A stretch of DNA of 64,000 nucleotides from Nitrospira sp. (GTDB lineage: Bacteria > Nitrospirota > Nitrospiria > Nitrospirales > Nitrospiraceae): positions 1 to 64,000 of the forward strand of contig JAFEBL010000002.1 in the NCBI GenBank assembly GCA_018242665.1, written 5' to 3'. How positions within the stretch are numbered: position 1 is the first letter of the stretch; each line of letters starts with the position of its first letter. Positions 7,330-17,441 of this stretch are shown in pieces. The position numbers were made by a program, and so were the translations under genes. Below the pieces are notes generated by a model that had not been told where the DNA came from, made no database searches, and saw only the letters and a list, made by a program, of their open reading frames with translations.

Positions 7330-9006
7330 CTAGGCCGAACGCGCCATGGGAAGCGCCCGCGGCCCCTCGTGTGCCGGAGAATCTGCCGTCTCGGATAGCG
7401 AATGGAGATATGAGGCGACGGTCTGTAAGCGGGATTGCCACCGTTGATATGTCGCGACACGCGTGTGTGCCATGTCTGCGAGATCGTTGCCTTCATCGTT
7501 GTGGGTGTCCCGCACAAGCGCGACGGCGAGCGATGCGGCCGCGGGATTCTGCATGCTCAAGGCGACAACCTGCTGCCGTGCGTTCCCCTCACGCGCCTGC
7601 ACCTCCTTCAGGGCTCGCACAGGCAACGGACGCCGCTTGGTAAGGCGAGCGAGTTCTTCTGCGGTCGCGAGTAAGGTTGTTGCGAGCGGAGCAAGATGAT
7701 TTAGAATGCTGCGGGCCTCGGTGAAATCCGGCGGCAGAATCGTTGCGACAGGAATCTGACTGGGCCGTCCCGTGAATTCCTTAAACCAATATCGCCGCCA
7801 AAACCGGCCATACCAGCTGACGGTGGGATCTTCCTGACCGGCGACAAGCTCCGCACCGCCGAGCCCGTCCTCGTCTACGCGAGACCGGTAGATTCTCATC
7901 CCGCTGGTTGAGTGAGGAAAGGCCGCGCCGTCGAGCACATGCAGACACAGGGCGGCGATCTGATCCGGCTCAAGCCGATCCTTGCACGCGTGATGCAGAC
8001 ACACCTGATCGAAGCCGCAGGGCGCACAGGGGAATTCCGGCTGCACGATCCAGTGTCCCGGTCCATACGGGCCGGTTTCTCGAAAATCCACATGCCCGAC
8101 TGACAGATCGATGACCGGAGTTCCGACTCCCACGGCGAGGTGCATAGGGCCCGTGTCGTTCGTGAGGAGTGCGCGGCAATTCGCAAGAATTGCCGCAAGC
8201 TGTGGCAGCGTGGTGCGTCCGACGGCATCACAGAGCGGGCCGGTTCCCCCCGCCTCGCGATAGGTGGATTGAGCCAGACGAATGGCCGTTCGCTCTTCTT
8301 CGGTCCCGATGAACACATAGCCGATCCGGGTCTGACGGCTGAGCGCGGCCAGGGTCCTGCCGAAGAGTTCTGGCCGCCAGGCTTTCATGGGATCGCTCGC
8401 ACCGACTTGTACCGCCATCCAAGGGATGGCCTGGTCGGTCTGTGACGTGAGAAATTCCTTCCCCCACTGTGCGACATCGGGCGGAATGCTCAATGACAAG
8501 GGCGCGAATGGGCCGAGCCCGCTGCCACCTAGGGCGTAGATGTCCACCAAGTTGAACTGATTGAACCGTCGTTGTGTGTGTACGTCCGTCAGGTAGGCCA
8601 TCCAGGGATTGTGGAGCGTCACATCTCCCTGTTTCGGTGCGGCGATTCCACGAATGTCTTTTGCGCCGACGTACGAGGTCAATAAACCACTCCGTCGGTT
8701 GAAGGTCAGGTTCACGGCCCGATCGTATCCTGCGCCTACCAACGGGGCAGCCCAGCGCGTCATATCTCGGTAGAGGCTCACGACGTCCGTGGTTTGTGCC
8801 CGGCTCTCATCGACCAGCCGATGGAAGTCATAGCTGATGACATGCCGGAGATGCGGGAGCAATTTGGCGACTGGGGCAAATCGTTGATCCACGACGAGAT
8901 CGACCGCGGCACCAGGCCACTCGTGTTGCAACCGCTGGAGCAAGGTGCCCATTTGCACGAGATCGCCCATGCGGGTAATGTTGATGAGTAGGACCTGTTT
9001 GCTCAT
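7330..9006 (-). CDS. Glycosyltransferase family 9 (heptosyltransferase-like), with C-terminal extension
   Basis: GT9 enzymes transfer heptose or related sugars from nucleotide donors to lipid A core or protein acceptors. The 558-residue protein has the N-terminal start MSKQVLLINITRMGDLVQMGTLLQRL and the C-domain motif LLTNDTGPMHLAVGVGTPVIDLSVG, which match the family. Residues ~360-558 are an extra, mostly helical region absent from ordinary 340-360 residue GT9 proteins. It also has a four-Cys cluster (CAPCGFDQVCLHHAC) near residue 335. The start overlaps the stop of the upstream gene (ATGA). With HddA/HddC-like enzymes in the same operon, a heptose donor is plausible. Confidence 0.85.
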   Translation of the reverse strand: MSKQVLLINITRMGDLVQMGTLLQRLQHEWPGAAVDLVVDQRFAPVAKLLPHLRHVISYDFHRLVDESRAQTTDVVSLYRDMTRWAAPLVGAGYDRAVNLTFNRRSGLLTSYVGAKDIRGIAAPKQGDVTLHNPWMAYLTDVHTQRRFNQFNLVDIYALGGSGLGPFAPLSLSIPPDVAQWGKEFLTSQTDQAIPWMAVQVGASDPMKAWRPELFGRTLAALSRQTRIGYVFIGTEEERTAIRLAQSTYREAGGTGPLCDAVGRTTLPQLAAILANCRALLTNDTGPMHLAVGVGTPVIDLSVGHVDFRETGPYGPGHWIVQPEFPCAPCGFDQVCLHHACKDRLEPDQIAALCLHVLDGAAFPHSTSGMRIYRSRVDEDGLGGAELVAGQEDPTVSWYGRFWRRYWFKEFTGRPSQIPVATILPPDFTEARSILNHLAPLATTLLATAEELARLTKRRPLPVRALKEVQAREGNARQQVVALSMQNPAAASLAVALVRDTHNDEGNDLADMAHTRVATYQRWQSRLQTVASYLHSLSETADSPAHEGPRALPMARSA

Positions 9007-10820
9007 ATCAGGTCACGGGTTTCGCTACGATATTCATCCAGCATCAGGACCATGAGTTCCTCACGCGTGAGGGGCGCGGCCGTCCCTTTGCTCCTGATGT
9101 GCGCGGCCACGTCCTTCAGCTCGATCCGTTGCCCAGCGGGGCAGTCTTTGAGCAGCGCGTGCAGCGAGCGATCGTCGGCGCAACGGTTCAACAGAAATTC
9201 CTGTTGGCGCTCCCCTCGCAAGACTGCTCCGACCCGATCCGGCTGCGAGAGCCCGATCTGCCCCAGCAGATCCTGCATACGGTGCACATAGGTATGCGCC
9301 GCCAGCACCCGCTCTCGCGCGGCCAGCGTCATGGCTTGTCGGGCCGGCTGGTCTCCCAGCCAGTGCGTCACCAGTTTCGGCACCTCCTGAAACTCCCGGA
9401 ACGACACCATCTCCTGCTCCGTGAAAAACTCGCGCAAGCAAGATCGATCATCGACCAGTTGAAATGCCCCGCAGGCAGCCAGTTCAAAGGTACGAGGGTT
9501 CACGAAGTCACCCTGAGGATCCAGCCCTTCGCCACTTGTCGAGTGCAGATTGAGATTGATCGTCGTCGCGTTGAAGACCTTCATGCAAGTGTCAGTATCG
9601 ATCCTGGCTCCGTTCAACTGGATCACGGACCGCAGATCATCGGCTCCCTCCCATTCATTCCCCCACACCTTAAAGGACCAGGGGTGGCGCAGCAGCGCCG
9701 GGAAGAGTCGGCGTCGATTCGCATATCCGGCGCCCACGAAGGAAAGGTCTGCTCCAAACGTTCGGCGGTCCTCCTCCGAAAGCGTCATCGGCCGATGCAT
9801 GTCAGGGTCTGCGGCCATTGGGAGGTAGCTGACGTGCCTCGCACCGGCTTGTCGAAAGGCATTCAGGCAGGCTTCCTGCTGAATCACGAACCAGTATTCA
9901 TAGCCCGGTGCCATCTGTTGCCAATAGGTCAGATGGCGATAGTTCTCCACGAACCACATCGCGGTGAGAAATTTCTTCTTCCGCAGATGTTCCAACATCG
10001 GCAAGGTCAACGGAGCCTGGGCCAGCGAGAGGACGAGGTCCGGTGGTGATTCGGCTAACGAGGCAAGGCTCCATTGACTGAGAAGGTCCGCCATTCTGCC
10101 CTGCAGGATTTGGCGATTCCGCCCGTCCTTCAGCCTCCCCATCACTTCATAGCTGCCCGCATGAACACTGTGGTCGATCCACTGCACGGTATGACCCAAT
10201 GTTTCGAGTGCCCGTTTGACATAACGCGCGATGGGCAGAGACCCCCCGTAAATCGGGCCGACCAACGCGATCGTCAGTTGTCCGCCGGCCTGCCTGGCCA
10301 GGATACGGCGCAGCGCCTCCTCAAATGTTCGATGGAAATCCGCGTCTGGAGCGGCTGCAGGAGAATAGGACAGGCATCGAATGGGCCGGCCGCTCCTGCC
10401 CAATTGTGTAGCCATGTCGTCCGCCGTCCCGACGAGCCACTGAATCTGCGTACTCCAGGAGTCTAGTTTTCGTGCGGCCAGGGCATCGTGCAATTCATTG
10501 ATGTGGGGTACCAGCACGGCAAGCGCGATGTCCGGCGAGAGCGTCTTGCGCAGCGCCTCCACGTGATAGAGCAAGCCCACTCCCGCGACGACCACGGTCT
10601 CCCCAGCGCGGCAGGCAGCCGCATGCGTCTCTGCCCAGGTCTGTGCTTCACGTAGCGGGTCGTAGGCGCTGTGGATCCAGCGTCCGGCGCGTTTCGCGGA
10701 GGGCACGCCACTGCGAGCCGGTTCGATCGTCAACACCCCACCGGCAGCAGACTTGACTGTTGTTGTCAGGTCCTGATGGCCTGAGGCCAGGCGAGTGAGG
10801 TTGTCGTGAAGGATATTCAT
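9003..10820 (-). CDS. CgeB-like glycosyltransferase (GT-B fold)
   Basis: A 605-residue protein resembling the CgeB/DUF3880 group of GT-B glycosyltransferases. The N-domain has a Rossmann-like section ending LTIALVGPIYGGSLPIARYVKRALETLGHTVQWID, followed by the DUF3880-like part (PPDLVLSLAQAPL, TAMWFVENYRH). The C-domain has DLSFVGAGYANRRRLFPALL and the acceptor loop EGLDPQGDFVNPRTFELAACGAFQLVD, typical of this class. The start at 10820 (MNILHDNL) overlaps the stop of the upstream gene by ATGA, so the two are translationally coupled. Substrate unknown; within the flagellin-linked sugar island it probably extends the same glycan. Confidence 0.8.
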   Translation of the reverse strand: MNILHDNLTRLASGHQDLTTTVKSAAGGVLTIEPARSGVPSAKRAGRWIHSAYDPLREAQTWAETHAAACRAGETVVVAGVGLLYHVEALRKTLSPDIALAVLVPHINELHDALAARKLDSWSTQIQWLVGTADDMATQLGRSGRPIRCLSYSPAAAPDADFHRTFEEALRRILARQAGGQLTIALVGPIYGGSLPIARYVKRALETLGHTVQWIDHSVHAGSYEVMGRLKDGRNRQILQGRMADLLSQWSLASLAESPPDLVLSLAQAPLTLPMLEHLRKKKFLTAMWFVENYRHLTYWQQMAPGYEYWFVIQQEACLNAFRQAGARHVSYLPMAADPDMHRPMTLSEEDRRTFGADLSFVGAGYANRRRLFPALLRHPWSFKVWGNEWEGADDLRSVIQLNGARIDTDTCMKVFNATTINLNLHSTSGEGLDPQGDFVNPRTFELAACGAFQLVDDRSCLREFFTEQEMVSFREFQEVPKLVTHWLGDQPARQAMTLAARERVLAAHTYVHRMQDLLGQIGLSQPDRVGAVLRGERQQEFLLNRCADDRSLHALLKDCPAGQRIELKDVAAHIRSKGTAAPLTREELMVLMLDEYRSETRDLI

Positions 10821-12010
10821 GCCGCGATCGATTCGCAAAGGGCCGGTGCACACGCTCGCCAGATGTCGGCACGCGAGTGCTCGACTGTGTCATTCCCGCG
10901 ACCGTCGTCAAAATACGCTCCCCATCGATCCATCCGACTCCTCCACAGGGTCCAATCGGTCGCGTTGCGACCCTGGTCACCGCACATCAGCGCGATACTC
11001 TCCATGATCGGCCAGCGTTGAGGCGGCGCTTGCGTGGCATGCTGATAGACCCAATGTCCGTCGCCATAGGGACCAGTTTCATGCACCCGGGCACGTGAAA
11101 AATACCAACCCAGGGCTCGAGTGCCCACCAGCGTGCCAAGATGAAGCGGACCCGTATCAGCTCCGATGACCCAGTGGCAGTTGTGAAGCACACGCATCAA
11201 CTGGGAGATGTTCGTGCGACCGGTTGCATCCCATACGTGACCATGGAGTAACGGGGGAAGTGCATCGAAAATCGCCTGGGCAGTTTCACGTTCGGTGCCG
11301 CTCCCGATCAGCACGACCTGTCCATCTTGGGTCTGTGTCAAGAATTCGAGAATCCATCGGCTCCACACGGCCGGACTGACACAACGATCCGCCTCCCCTG
11401 CTCCGGTGGCCAATGCTACCCAGCGTCCCTGACGCTCACCGATCTCGGCGAGGTCTCCCGGCAGCTCGACAGCCGGGGGCACACACGACGGCGCGTGTCT
11501 GCGCGGCAGCACGCCGCACATGCCGCACCAGGCGTCAGCGAGATGCACTCGATTGGCACCCCGCTCCTTGGCGACGTGCCGGAGATGCTCGGCCCACGGC
11601 CGCATGCGTGTCTCGATGCGAGCTTGTTCCGGTTCCCGGGAGGCATGGCGTGAGAACAACTGCGTCATCAGATGGCTACGTTCATGCTGATTCAGCGGAT
11701 ACACCCGTTCGTACGTCGTGTCGCCAAGAGACATGAGATGGTGCTGCATGGCCTGCATGGTGGCGGTCGGATTCTCATGCCAACGAGTGGCCCAGCCCCG
11801 CCACTGTGCCCCGTCCCAGGGAATCACACGGCCGATATGACGCATGTGACTCAGGAGTCCCGTCAACGGTGCCGCACAGAGGATGTCCAGGGTTCGTTCC
11901 GGATAGGCTTCCCGCAACGCCTCGATGGCGGGAAGCGTTTGAACCAGATCACCCAGTCGAGCCAATTGAATCACCAGACTTCGCTGTTCCGGTGAGGGCT
12001 CATGCGGCAT
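10817..12010 (-). CDS. Glycosyltransferase family 9 protein
   Basis: A 397-residue GT9/heptosyltransferase-like protein. It opens with the family pattern SLVIQLARLGDLVQTLPAIEALREAYPERTLDILCA, and the nucleotide-sugar binding domain contains WVIGADTGPLHLGTLVGTRALGWYFSRARVHETGPYG. I place the start at 12010 (MPHEPSPEQ), overlapping the end of the upstream giant gene by 11 bases; a longer frame upstream lies inside that gene. It has an Arg/Trp-rich C-terminal tail. It is the second of two GT9 proteins in the operon, suggesting two heptose-like residues are added. Confidence 0.85.
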   Translation of the reverse strand: MPHEPSPEQRSLVIQLARLGDLVQTLPAIEALREAYPERTLDILCAAPLTGLLSHMRHIGRVIPWDGAQWRGWATRWHENPTATMQAMQHHLMSLGDTTYERVYPLNQHERSHLMTQLFSRHASREPEQARIETRMRPWAEHLRHVAKERGANRVHLADAWCGMCGVLPRRHAPSCVPPAVELPGDLAEIGERQGRWVALATGAGEADRCVSPAVWSRWILEFLTQTQDGQVVLIGSGTERETAQAIFDALPPLLHGHVWDATGRTNISQLMRVLHNCHWVIGADTGPLHLGTLVGTRALGWYFSRARVHETGPYGDGHWVYQHATQAPPQRWPIMESIALMCGDQGRNATDWTLWRSRMDRWGAYFDDGRGNDTVEHSRADIWRACAPALCESIAA

Positions 12011-15000
12011 GGTTCGGCACCAACGGGCGTTCGGCTTGGGCCAATTGTTTCGCCAACTCGGCCATGCCTTCGAAGTTCGGCGCCAGAGCCAACAGCCACT
12101 CATATTCCCGTTGCGCATCCGCCCGGCGTCCTGCTCTCAACAGTACTCCGGACAGAGCGAATCGCATAGCAATATTGCCCGGATTGCGGGCGACGAACGA
12201 CGAGAGCCGTGACGCGAGGGCGTCCCAGCGATGGAGCATCGTTCCGCATTTGAGCAGCCAGTGCATGCATTCTTCGTCATCCGGTTCCTGCGCGCAGAGT
12301 ACGGTAATTTCAGACCAGGCCGTCTCCAGCCGATTGCCGCCCAAGGCCGCCATGACCAGGCCTAGCATGGCCTTGCGCTGATTCGCGCCGGGCTGTTTCG
12401 CCCGTTCGAACGCCTGTTCCGCTTCTGCATAGGCAAGCCGTTGCATCGCGACGATCCCGCGCAACAGCCACCCTTCTCCGTGGGAGGGCTCGTGCTCGAG
12501 CAGTGCCGCCAGATGACGATCGGCGGCGTCGAATGCGCCGGTCTCCAACGCCTGCTTTGCTAACCCGATTCTGGCGTAGGGATCTTCCTCGATGGTCAGA
12601 ATGCGTTCCCAAAATGGAATAGCCAATGTTCGCTGGCCCACGCCAGCACAGAGCAAGCTAGCCCAACGAAGAATCCAGGGATCGGATGGCCACGCCTGAA
12701 CTCGCCGCAGGTAGCCTGCTACGGCATCGCTATCCTGGCGCAATGCCGCACGCTGGATATCCGCCAGCATCGTGCGTTGAGCAATGGTCTGGGGATCGGA
12801 CATGACTTCCAGCCTATAGCTCACCACGCCGTCCGTGATCTGCGTGTGGACCGCGTAGCCGTCTTCAAAGTGCAACAGATCTTCATCCGCCAGCCACCAG
12901 CAGGAGCCCCAGCGTTCCTGGAGCCGGCGACTGTTGTCCTGCTCGTAGGTCTTTCGTCCAGGAGTTTTGCTTTCGAGGTGATACAGCACGCTTTTCGGTT
13001 GATAGACGACCTTCCACTGCAGTTTTCTAATCTTTAGGCAGAGATCGACGTCCTCGAATCCGTTGCGATATCCTTCGTCGAATCCTTCAGCCTGCTCAAA
13101 CACCGTACGCCGGACCAGCATGCAGGCCGCGGTGACACATTGCAGTTCGCGCCGGCGTGACACGCAGGCCGCCTGGGCGTTGCCGCCTCGGTAAAGATGG
13201 TACGGCAGGAACCATTCTCTCGAAAATGCGACGCCGGCATGTTGAATGGTGCCGTCCTCGAAGAGAAGTTTGCTGCCGACAACGGCGACGTCTGCATGCG
13301 CGCGAATCTCTTCGACTAGGGCCGAGAGCCACCCCTTCAGTGGAACCGTGTCGTTATTGAGGAACACGAGATATTCGCCACGAGCAGCGCGTGCGCCCTG
13401 ATTGCAGGCCTTGGAGAATCCAAGGTTCTGCTCGTTTCGAATGACTTGGACATCGCCGCCCAGGTTTTGAAGGAATGTCTCCACTCCATCCGTCGAGCCG
13501 TTGTCGACCACCACGACTTCATAGCTCACGCCGTCCGTCACGTCGGCTAGCGCCTGCAAACATTGTCGCGTCAACGAGGCGTTGTTCCACACTGGGATGA
13601 TGATCGAGCAGTCATAGGTACGCGCGGCAGGTGCTTGGGTGGTGGTCGAAACCTTGAGTGTCAAGAGATTTTTCTTTTGGGCTTCCAGGACGCCCGGCAG
13701 ACGCTCGGCATAGGGACTGTATTTTCGATAAATAAGATCCATCGTCCGTCGAAAGGTGTCGCTCATACTGCTGCTCGTCGACGATCCATCGATACGCCAA
13801 GTAAACTCGGCCGTGGCCTTCTTAATATGATGAAAGGGATAGTGAAGCGCCATGCGAATCCAGAGATCCCAGTCTTCGTGAACAAAGAGGGATTCATCGA
13901 AATACCCCGCTTGGTCGAGGCAACTGCGCTCATGCATGACTGTCAGCACAGGAAGATAATTGCCAATCAACAGTTCTCGTGGATCAAAATCATGTGAATG
14001 CGGGAGGTCTCGTCCGGTGACCACGTAGTGCTCACCCTGCCGTTTTTCGTGGATTCTCCACGCGTCCGTATAGGCGATTTTGTGCTCACCGCGCTGCAAG
14101 ACTGCGAGCAAGGTCTCAAGATGATCCGGATAATACCGATCATCATCGTCGAGGTAGGCGATGTATGTACCTTTTGCGGCACGCAGCGCCGTATTGCGTG
14201 CCGCGGCCCGATCTCGATTGTCTGTATGTTGAATGGCCACGAGCTGTGCACCGGCATTGAAGCTATCGATGACGGAGGTGACATCCTGCCCGCCATCATT
14301 GACGACGACGATCTCGAAGTCCTGGCACGTCTGTGCGAACACACTCTGTATGGCGTCCCGCAGACGATCAGGGCGGTTATAGGTCGGAATGATCACGCTG
14401 ACGAGGGGGCGAACATCGAAGGGAATCGACGACACAGCTTGTCCCTGTTCATCCGGCGCTTGCCACGCCCAGACTTGATAAAAGGGAATGAGTGTTCGCT
14501 GGTGACACTCGGCAGAGGTGGGGGCAGGAAGAAATCTAAAGCTTGGCAACTCAATGCTGACGCGATCGTTGCCGAGACGAACGAACTGATTGTCGATGAA
14601 GAGACGCGTGAGGTCAGCTTCCGTCAACCAATCTTCAACCGGCTGATTCGGCGGCGCAAGTTTCTTCCACAGATCGAACACCTCCGCTCGCGGCGTTGTC
14701 ACAATGACATGCCCGCGAGGCTTCACCAAGCGGCGAATCATGGCGACGAATTGAGCCTGATCTGGTTGAGGCACATGCTCGATGACTTCCGAGCTGAGCA
14801 CGACATCAAAAGGAAGAAAATCGGCTTGTTGCAACAGCGTCTCCGCATGTCCGGCATGCAAGCGCACATGCGGATAGAGTGTTCGACCATGTGCCACCAC
14901 AGCGGCAACCGGCTCGATGCCTGTGCAATCACCATACGCTGATGCCAGATTCGCCAGCCACCCTCGACCGCAGCCAAGATCCAAGATTCGGAGGCGGGAG

Positions 15001-17390
15001 GTCTCACCTTTTCGAGCACGCAGTCGTACAATGTGTTCTAAGTACGCAGCAATCTTGACCCACCGAGCTGTCTCATCATTGTTCGGCTCAGGCGTCGACC
15101 ATTCGGGATTCTTGATGAACAATTCGGCATAATACGCGTCCTCACGAGCCTGCTCATCCATGTCGGTCTTTTCACTATGCATCAGCACTCCTTCGTGTTC
15201 TTTTCGTAGGGAACTCGAGACAGTCGTCTGTATCCTGGCGAGTTGCTGAAAGAGTTGCAGCGTGTTGTTCGCAGGATGGAGTGCACAGACTCGTGCCAGC
15301 TTCTCAGCGTGCTCCAAACTCAGTTGAGACAAACGTGTTCTCGCAGAACGCTGTACGTCCTCACTGAACACATCAGGATGATGCATGACCAAGTGAGCTC
15401 TCACGAGCTCCTGGTTGGCGTGCACTTGTGCGACCATGGTGCCGGGACGGTTGCGATACAGAAACAATGGTTTCGCCAGATGGTGAGAGCGGAAGCCCAT
15501 CTTGGCTGCGGCGAGCCAGAAGCTCCAATCCTCTGCACCAAGATACATAGCCGGGGAATATCCGCCGACCGCCTCCCATACCGCGCGCCGGTAGACAGAA
15601 CAATAATCATGCACATTGGCCTGAATCAGTCGCGCTAAGGTGGAGATATCCTTGCGATGAACATGGGATGACTCGCCGAAGTTCTGTTCGTCCACATAGA
15701 CCACCGCAATATCCGCATGCTGCTCAAGAATGGACACGGTCTCGTTCAGATAGTCGGGATGCAAGCAATCGTCGGCATCGAGCGGAAGCAGATAGACCCC
15801 TTGTGCGGCTCGGATTCCGGCATTCCTTGCATCCGCCAATCCTCCGTTCGTTTTACGAATGAGCCGAATGCGATGAGTGGGATAGGTGGCGATCAATTGA
15901 TCTGCGACCGCCGCCGTATCGTCAGGACTTCCATCGTCCACGATGATGCACTCCCAATCGCGATACGACTGAACGATGACACTGGTCACGGCCTCCGCCA
16001 AAAACTGCGCTTGCTGATAACAAGGAATGATAATCGACACCTTTGGAACAATTCGGGACCTCTCTCTGCCGGTCTCAGAATCCTGCCCCTCTGATCCGGG
16101 TTGTGTGGCCAACAGAAGAGATGCGTTCGGGCATCGCGCCTCGGTCGACAGAGTCGTCTTCACAGTCGGCTCGTTCGAAGAGGCTGCATCGAAGGCCGTG
16201 TTGAGTAGCAAGGTCGCGAACGTTGGTTCTATGTGGCTGGTCGTTTGCTCGCCATCAGAAAATGACGGGATCACGCCCGTGGCGATCCATGAGAGAATCT
16301 GCTGGATGCGCTTTTCGGCTGTATGATGGCGGAACATTTTTCGATTCGCGTTCCGGGCCAATTCATAGGCGTAGCCTTTGTCCCGGAGTACCGATGCGAC
16401 GTGCTGAGCCAACGTTCTCGGATCATCTTTAGGGAAGAATAAAATGTCTTTCCCCTCTTCGAATAACGCTCGATTACGAGGACGATTGGTGATATCCCAG
16501 GAAATAACCGGTCTTCCCGCCGCCATCGCCTCATACACGCGGCCGCCATATCCCTTTTGAAACCCTGGTAAATTGACGATGCACGCCCATTCCCTCAGGC
16601 TCTTCATCCATTGGGTAAATTCAGCCAATCGCACACGTTGCAGATCGGAGACATATTTCGGTAGCAGGGTCTCTATGGCATCAGGATGGCGCGCTAATAG
16701 CTCAGCCGCCCTCAACTGCAACTGATCAAAGAGCCGCTGAACCGCCGACGGCGAAGAGGTCGGTGAAACCAACACCCCTTTCAGACCTGGATGGTCGAGC
16801 CATGCTTGGCGATGGCCGTAGGGTGTACCGTGAAACGCCGCCACGTGATGCACTGGATGCTCGTCCGGAGGATCGATAAATCGTTCCGGTACAAATAAGG
16901 GACACCAGAATGCGGGTGTTGTCCCTTTCGCATTGATTGCTGTTGCATCGACCTCGTCAACCACCACCGCGTGAGTCATATACGCGAGTTGAGATTCGGT
17001 CACCATCGCCCGAGTGGCCGTGATCGGTGAAAAGCGCTGCTCTTCTTGAGTATACGAGAGCGATTCCATCACGAACCCCACACGAACCGGAGCCAGTGAC
17101 GCAATCCATTCAAGAAGCTGACGATCATATTCGTAATGGACTAACCACACCCAGACAAGGTCGAACTGCTTTCCCCGGCACAATCGCTCGGCGTGCTTCA
17201 GCCAGTTCGCGTCCCCTGGTGAAGACGACGGAAAGATAGCGGGAATCGTCAGACACTCGTACCCATTCGCTTGGAGTCCTTCCTGGATCGCAAAATTTGC
17301 CGAATACGTCCACGGCCGTGCCATGTTCCATGTCGCAAACTCCAGTTGAATGAGTAACGCCTGTGGTTTACCTTGTGTGCTCATGGACAT
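12000..17390 (-). CDS. Giant multi-domain glycosyltransferase/methyltransferase with TPR tail (1796 aa)
   Basis: One open frame carries six modules. Residues ~1-380: GT-B glycosyltransferase (GYGGRVYEAMAAGRPVISWD). ~448-690: GT2 domain (KVSIIIPCYQQAQFLAEAV, PLDADDCLHPDYL). ~750-960: class I SAM methyltransferase (LRILDLGCGRGWLANLAS near 797). ~993-1230: second GT2 (VSVIIPTYNRPDRLRDAIQS, YLDDDDRYYPDHL). ~1259-1510: third GT2 (CSIIIPVWNNASLTRQCL, FLNNDTVPLKGWL). ~1540-1790: TPR repeats. Each GT2 keeps its DxD-like acidic motif, so all may be active. Such fusions build and methylate a whole glycan on one scaffold; TPR tails often bind the acceptor, as in flagellin glycosyltransferases (family knowledge). 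AGGAG supports the start. Internal regions appear more AT-rich than the flagellar genes. Confidence 0.9.
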   Translation of the reverse strand: MSMSTQGKPQALLIQLEFATWNMARPWTYSANFAIQEGLQANGYECLTIPAIFPSSSPGDANWLKHAERLCRGKQFDLVWVWLVHYEYDRQLLEWIASLAPVRVGFVMESLSYTQEEQRFSPITATRAMVTESQLAYMTHAVVVDEVDATAINAKGTTPAFWCPLFVPERFIDPPDEHPVHHVAAFHGTPYGHRQAWLDHPGLKGVLVSPTSSPSAVQRLFDQLQLRAAELLARHPDAIETLLPKYVSDLQRVRLAEFTQWMKSLREWACIVNLPGFQKGYGGRVYEAMAAGRPVISWDITNRPRNRALFEEGKDILFFPKDDPRTLAQHVASVLRDKGYAYELARNANRKMFRHHTAEKRIQQILSWIATGVIPSFSDGEQTTSHIEPTFATLLLNTAFDAASSNEPTVKTTLSTEARCPNASLLLATQPGSEGQDSETGRERSRIVPKVSIIIPCYQQAQFLAEAVTSVIVQSYRDWECIIVDDGSPDDTAAVADQLIATYPTHRIRLIRKTNGGLADARNAGIRAAQGVYLLPLDADDCLHPDYLNETVSILEQHADIAVVYVDEQNFGESSHVHRKDISTLARLIQANVHDYCSVYRRAVWEAVGGYSPAMYLGAEDWSFWLAAAKMGFRSHHLAKPLFLYRNRPGTMVAQVHANQELVRAHLVMHHPDVFSEDVQRSARTRLSQLSLEHAEKLARVCALHPANNTLQLFQQLARIQTTVSSSLRKEHEGVLMHSEKTDMDEQAREDAYYAELFIKNPEWSTPEPNNDETARWVKIAAYLEHIVRLRARKGETSRLRILDLGCGRGWLANLASAYGDCTGIEPVAAVVAHGRTLYPHVRLHAGHAETLLQQADFLPFDVVLSSEVIEHVPQPDQAQFVAMIRRLVKPRGHVIVTTPRAEVFDLWKKLAPPNQPVEDWLTEADLTRLFIDNQFVRLGNDRVSIELPSFRFLPAPTSAECHQRTLIPFYQVWAWQAPDEQGQAVSSIPFDVRPLVSVIIPTYNRPDRLRDAIQSVFAQTCQDFEIVVVNDGGQDVTSVIDSFNAGAQLVAIQHTDNRDRAAARNTALRAAKGTYIAYLDDDDRYYPDHLETLLAVLQRGEHKIAYTDAWRIHEKRQGEHYVVTGRDLPHSHDFDPRELLIGNYLPVLTVMHERSCLDQAGYFDESLFVHEDWDLWIRMALHYPFHHIKKATAEFTWRIDGSSTSSSMSDTFRRTMDLIYRKYSPYAERLPGVLEAQKKNLLTLKVSTTTQAPAARTYDCSIIIPVWNNASLTRQCLQALADVTDGVSYEVVVVDNGSTDGVETFLQNLGGDVQVIRNEQNLGFSKACNQGARAARGEYLVFLNNDTVPLKGWLSALVEEIRAHADVAVVGSKLLFEDGTIQHAGVAFSREWFLPYHLYRGGNAQAACVSRRRELQCVTAACMLVRRTVFEQAEGFDEGYRNGFEDVDLCLKIRKLQWKVVYQPKSVLYHLESKTPGRKTYEQDNSRRLQERWGSCWWLADEDLLHFEDGYAVHTQITDGVVSYRLEVMSDPQTIAQRTMLADIQRAALRQDSDAVAGYLRRVQAWPSDPWILRWASLLCAGVGQRTLAIPFWERILTIEEDPYARIGLAKQALETGAFDAADRHLAALLEHEPSHGEGWLLRGIVAMQRLAYAEAEQAFERAKQPGANQRKAMLGLVMAALGGNRLETAWSEITVLCAQEPDDEECMHWLLKCGTMLHRWDALASRLSSFVARNPGNIAMRFALSGVLLRAGRRADAQREYEWLLALAPNFEGMAELAKQLAQAERPLVPNHAA

Positions 17391-17441
17391 GGTGACTCCT
17401 CTTCGCCTGCTCGGTCTCTTCTCACCCTATGGTCCTAGTCT

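Noticed and set aside
9099-10049. 316-residue plus-strand open frame inside the CgeB-like gene
   Set aside because: Lies entirely antisense to a gene with clear domain motifs; sequence has no recognisable domain, is Arg/His/Gln rich, and reflects GC-skewed codon third positions.
13998-14942. 314-residue plus-strand open frame inside the giant glycosyltransferase gene
   Set aside because: Antisense to the methyltransferase and GT2 modules; no domain, no ribosome site of note.
12000-17390. Whether the giant gene is a phage or mobile element
   Set aside because: No integrase, transposase, repeats or attachment site nearby; domains are sugar enzymes, and it is overlapped and coupled to neighbouring glycosyltransferases.
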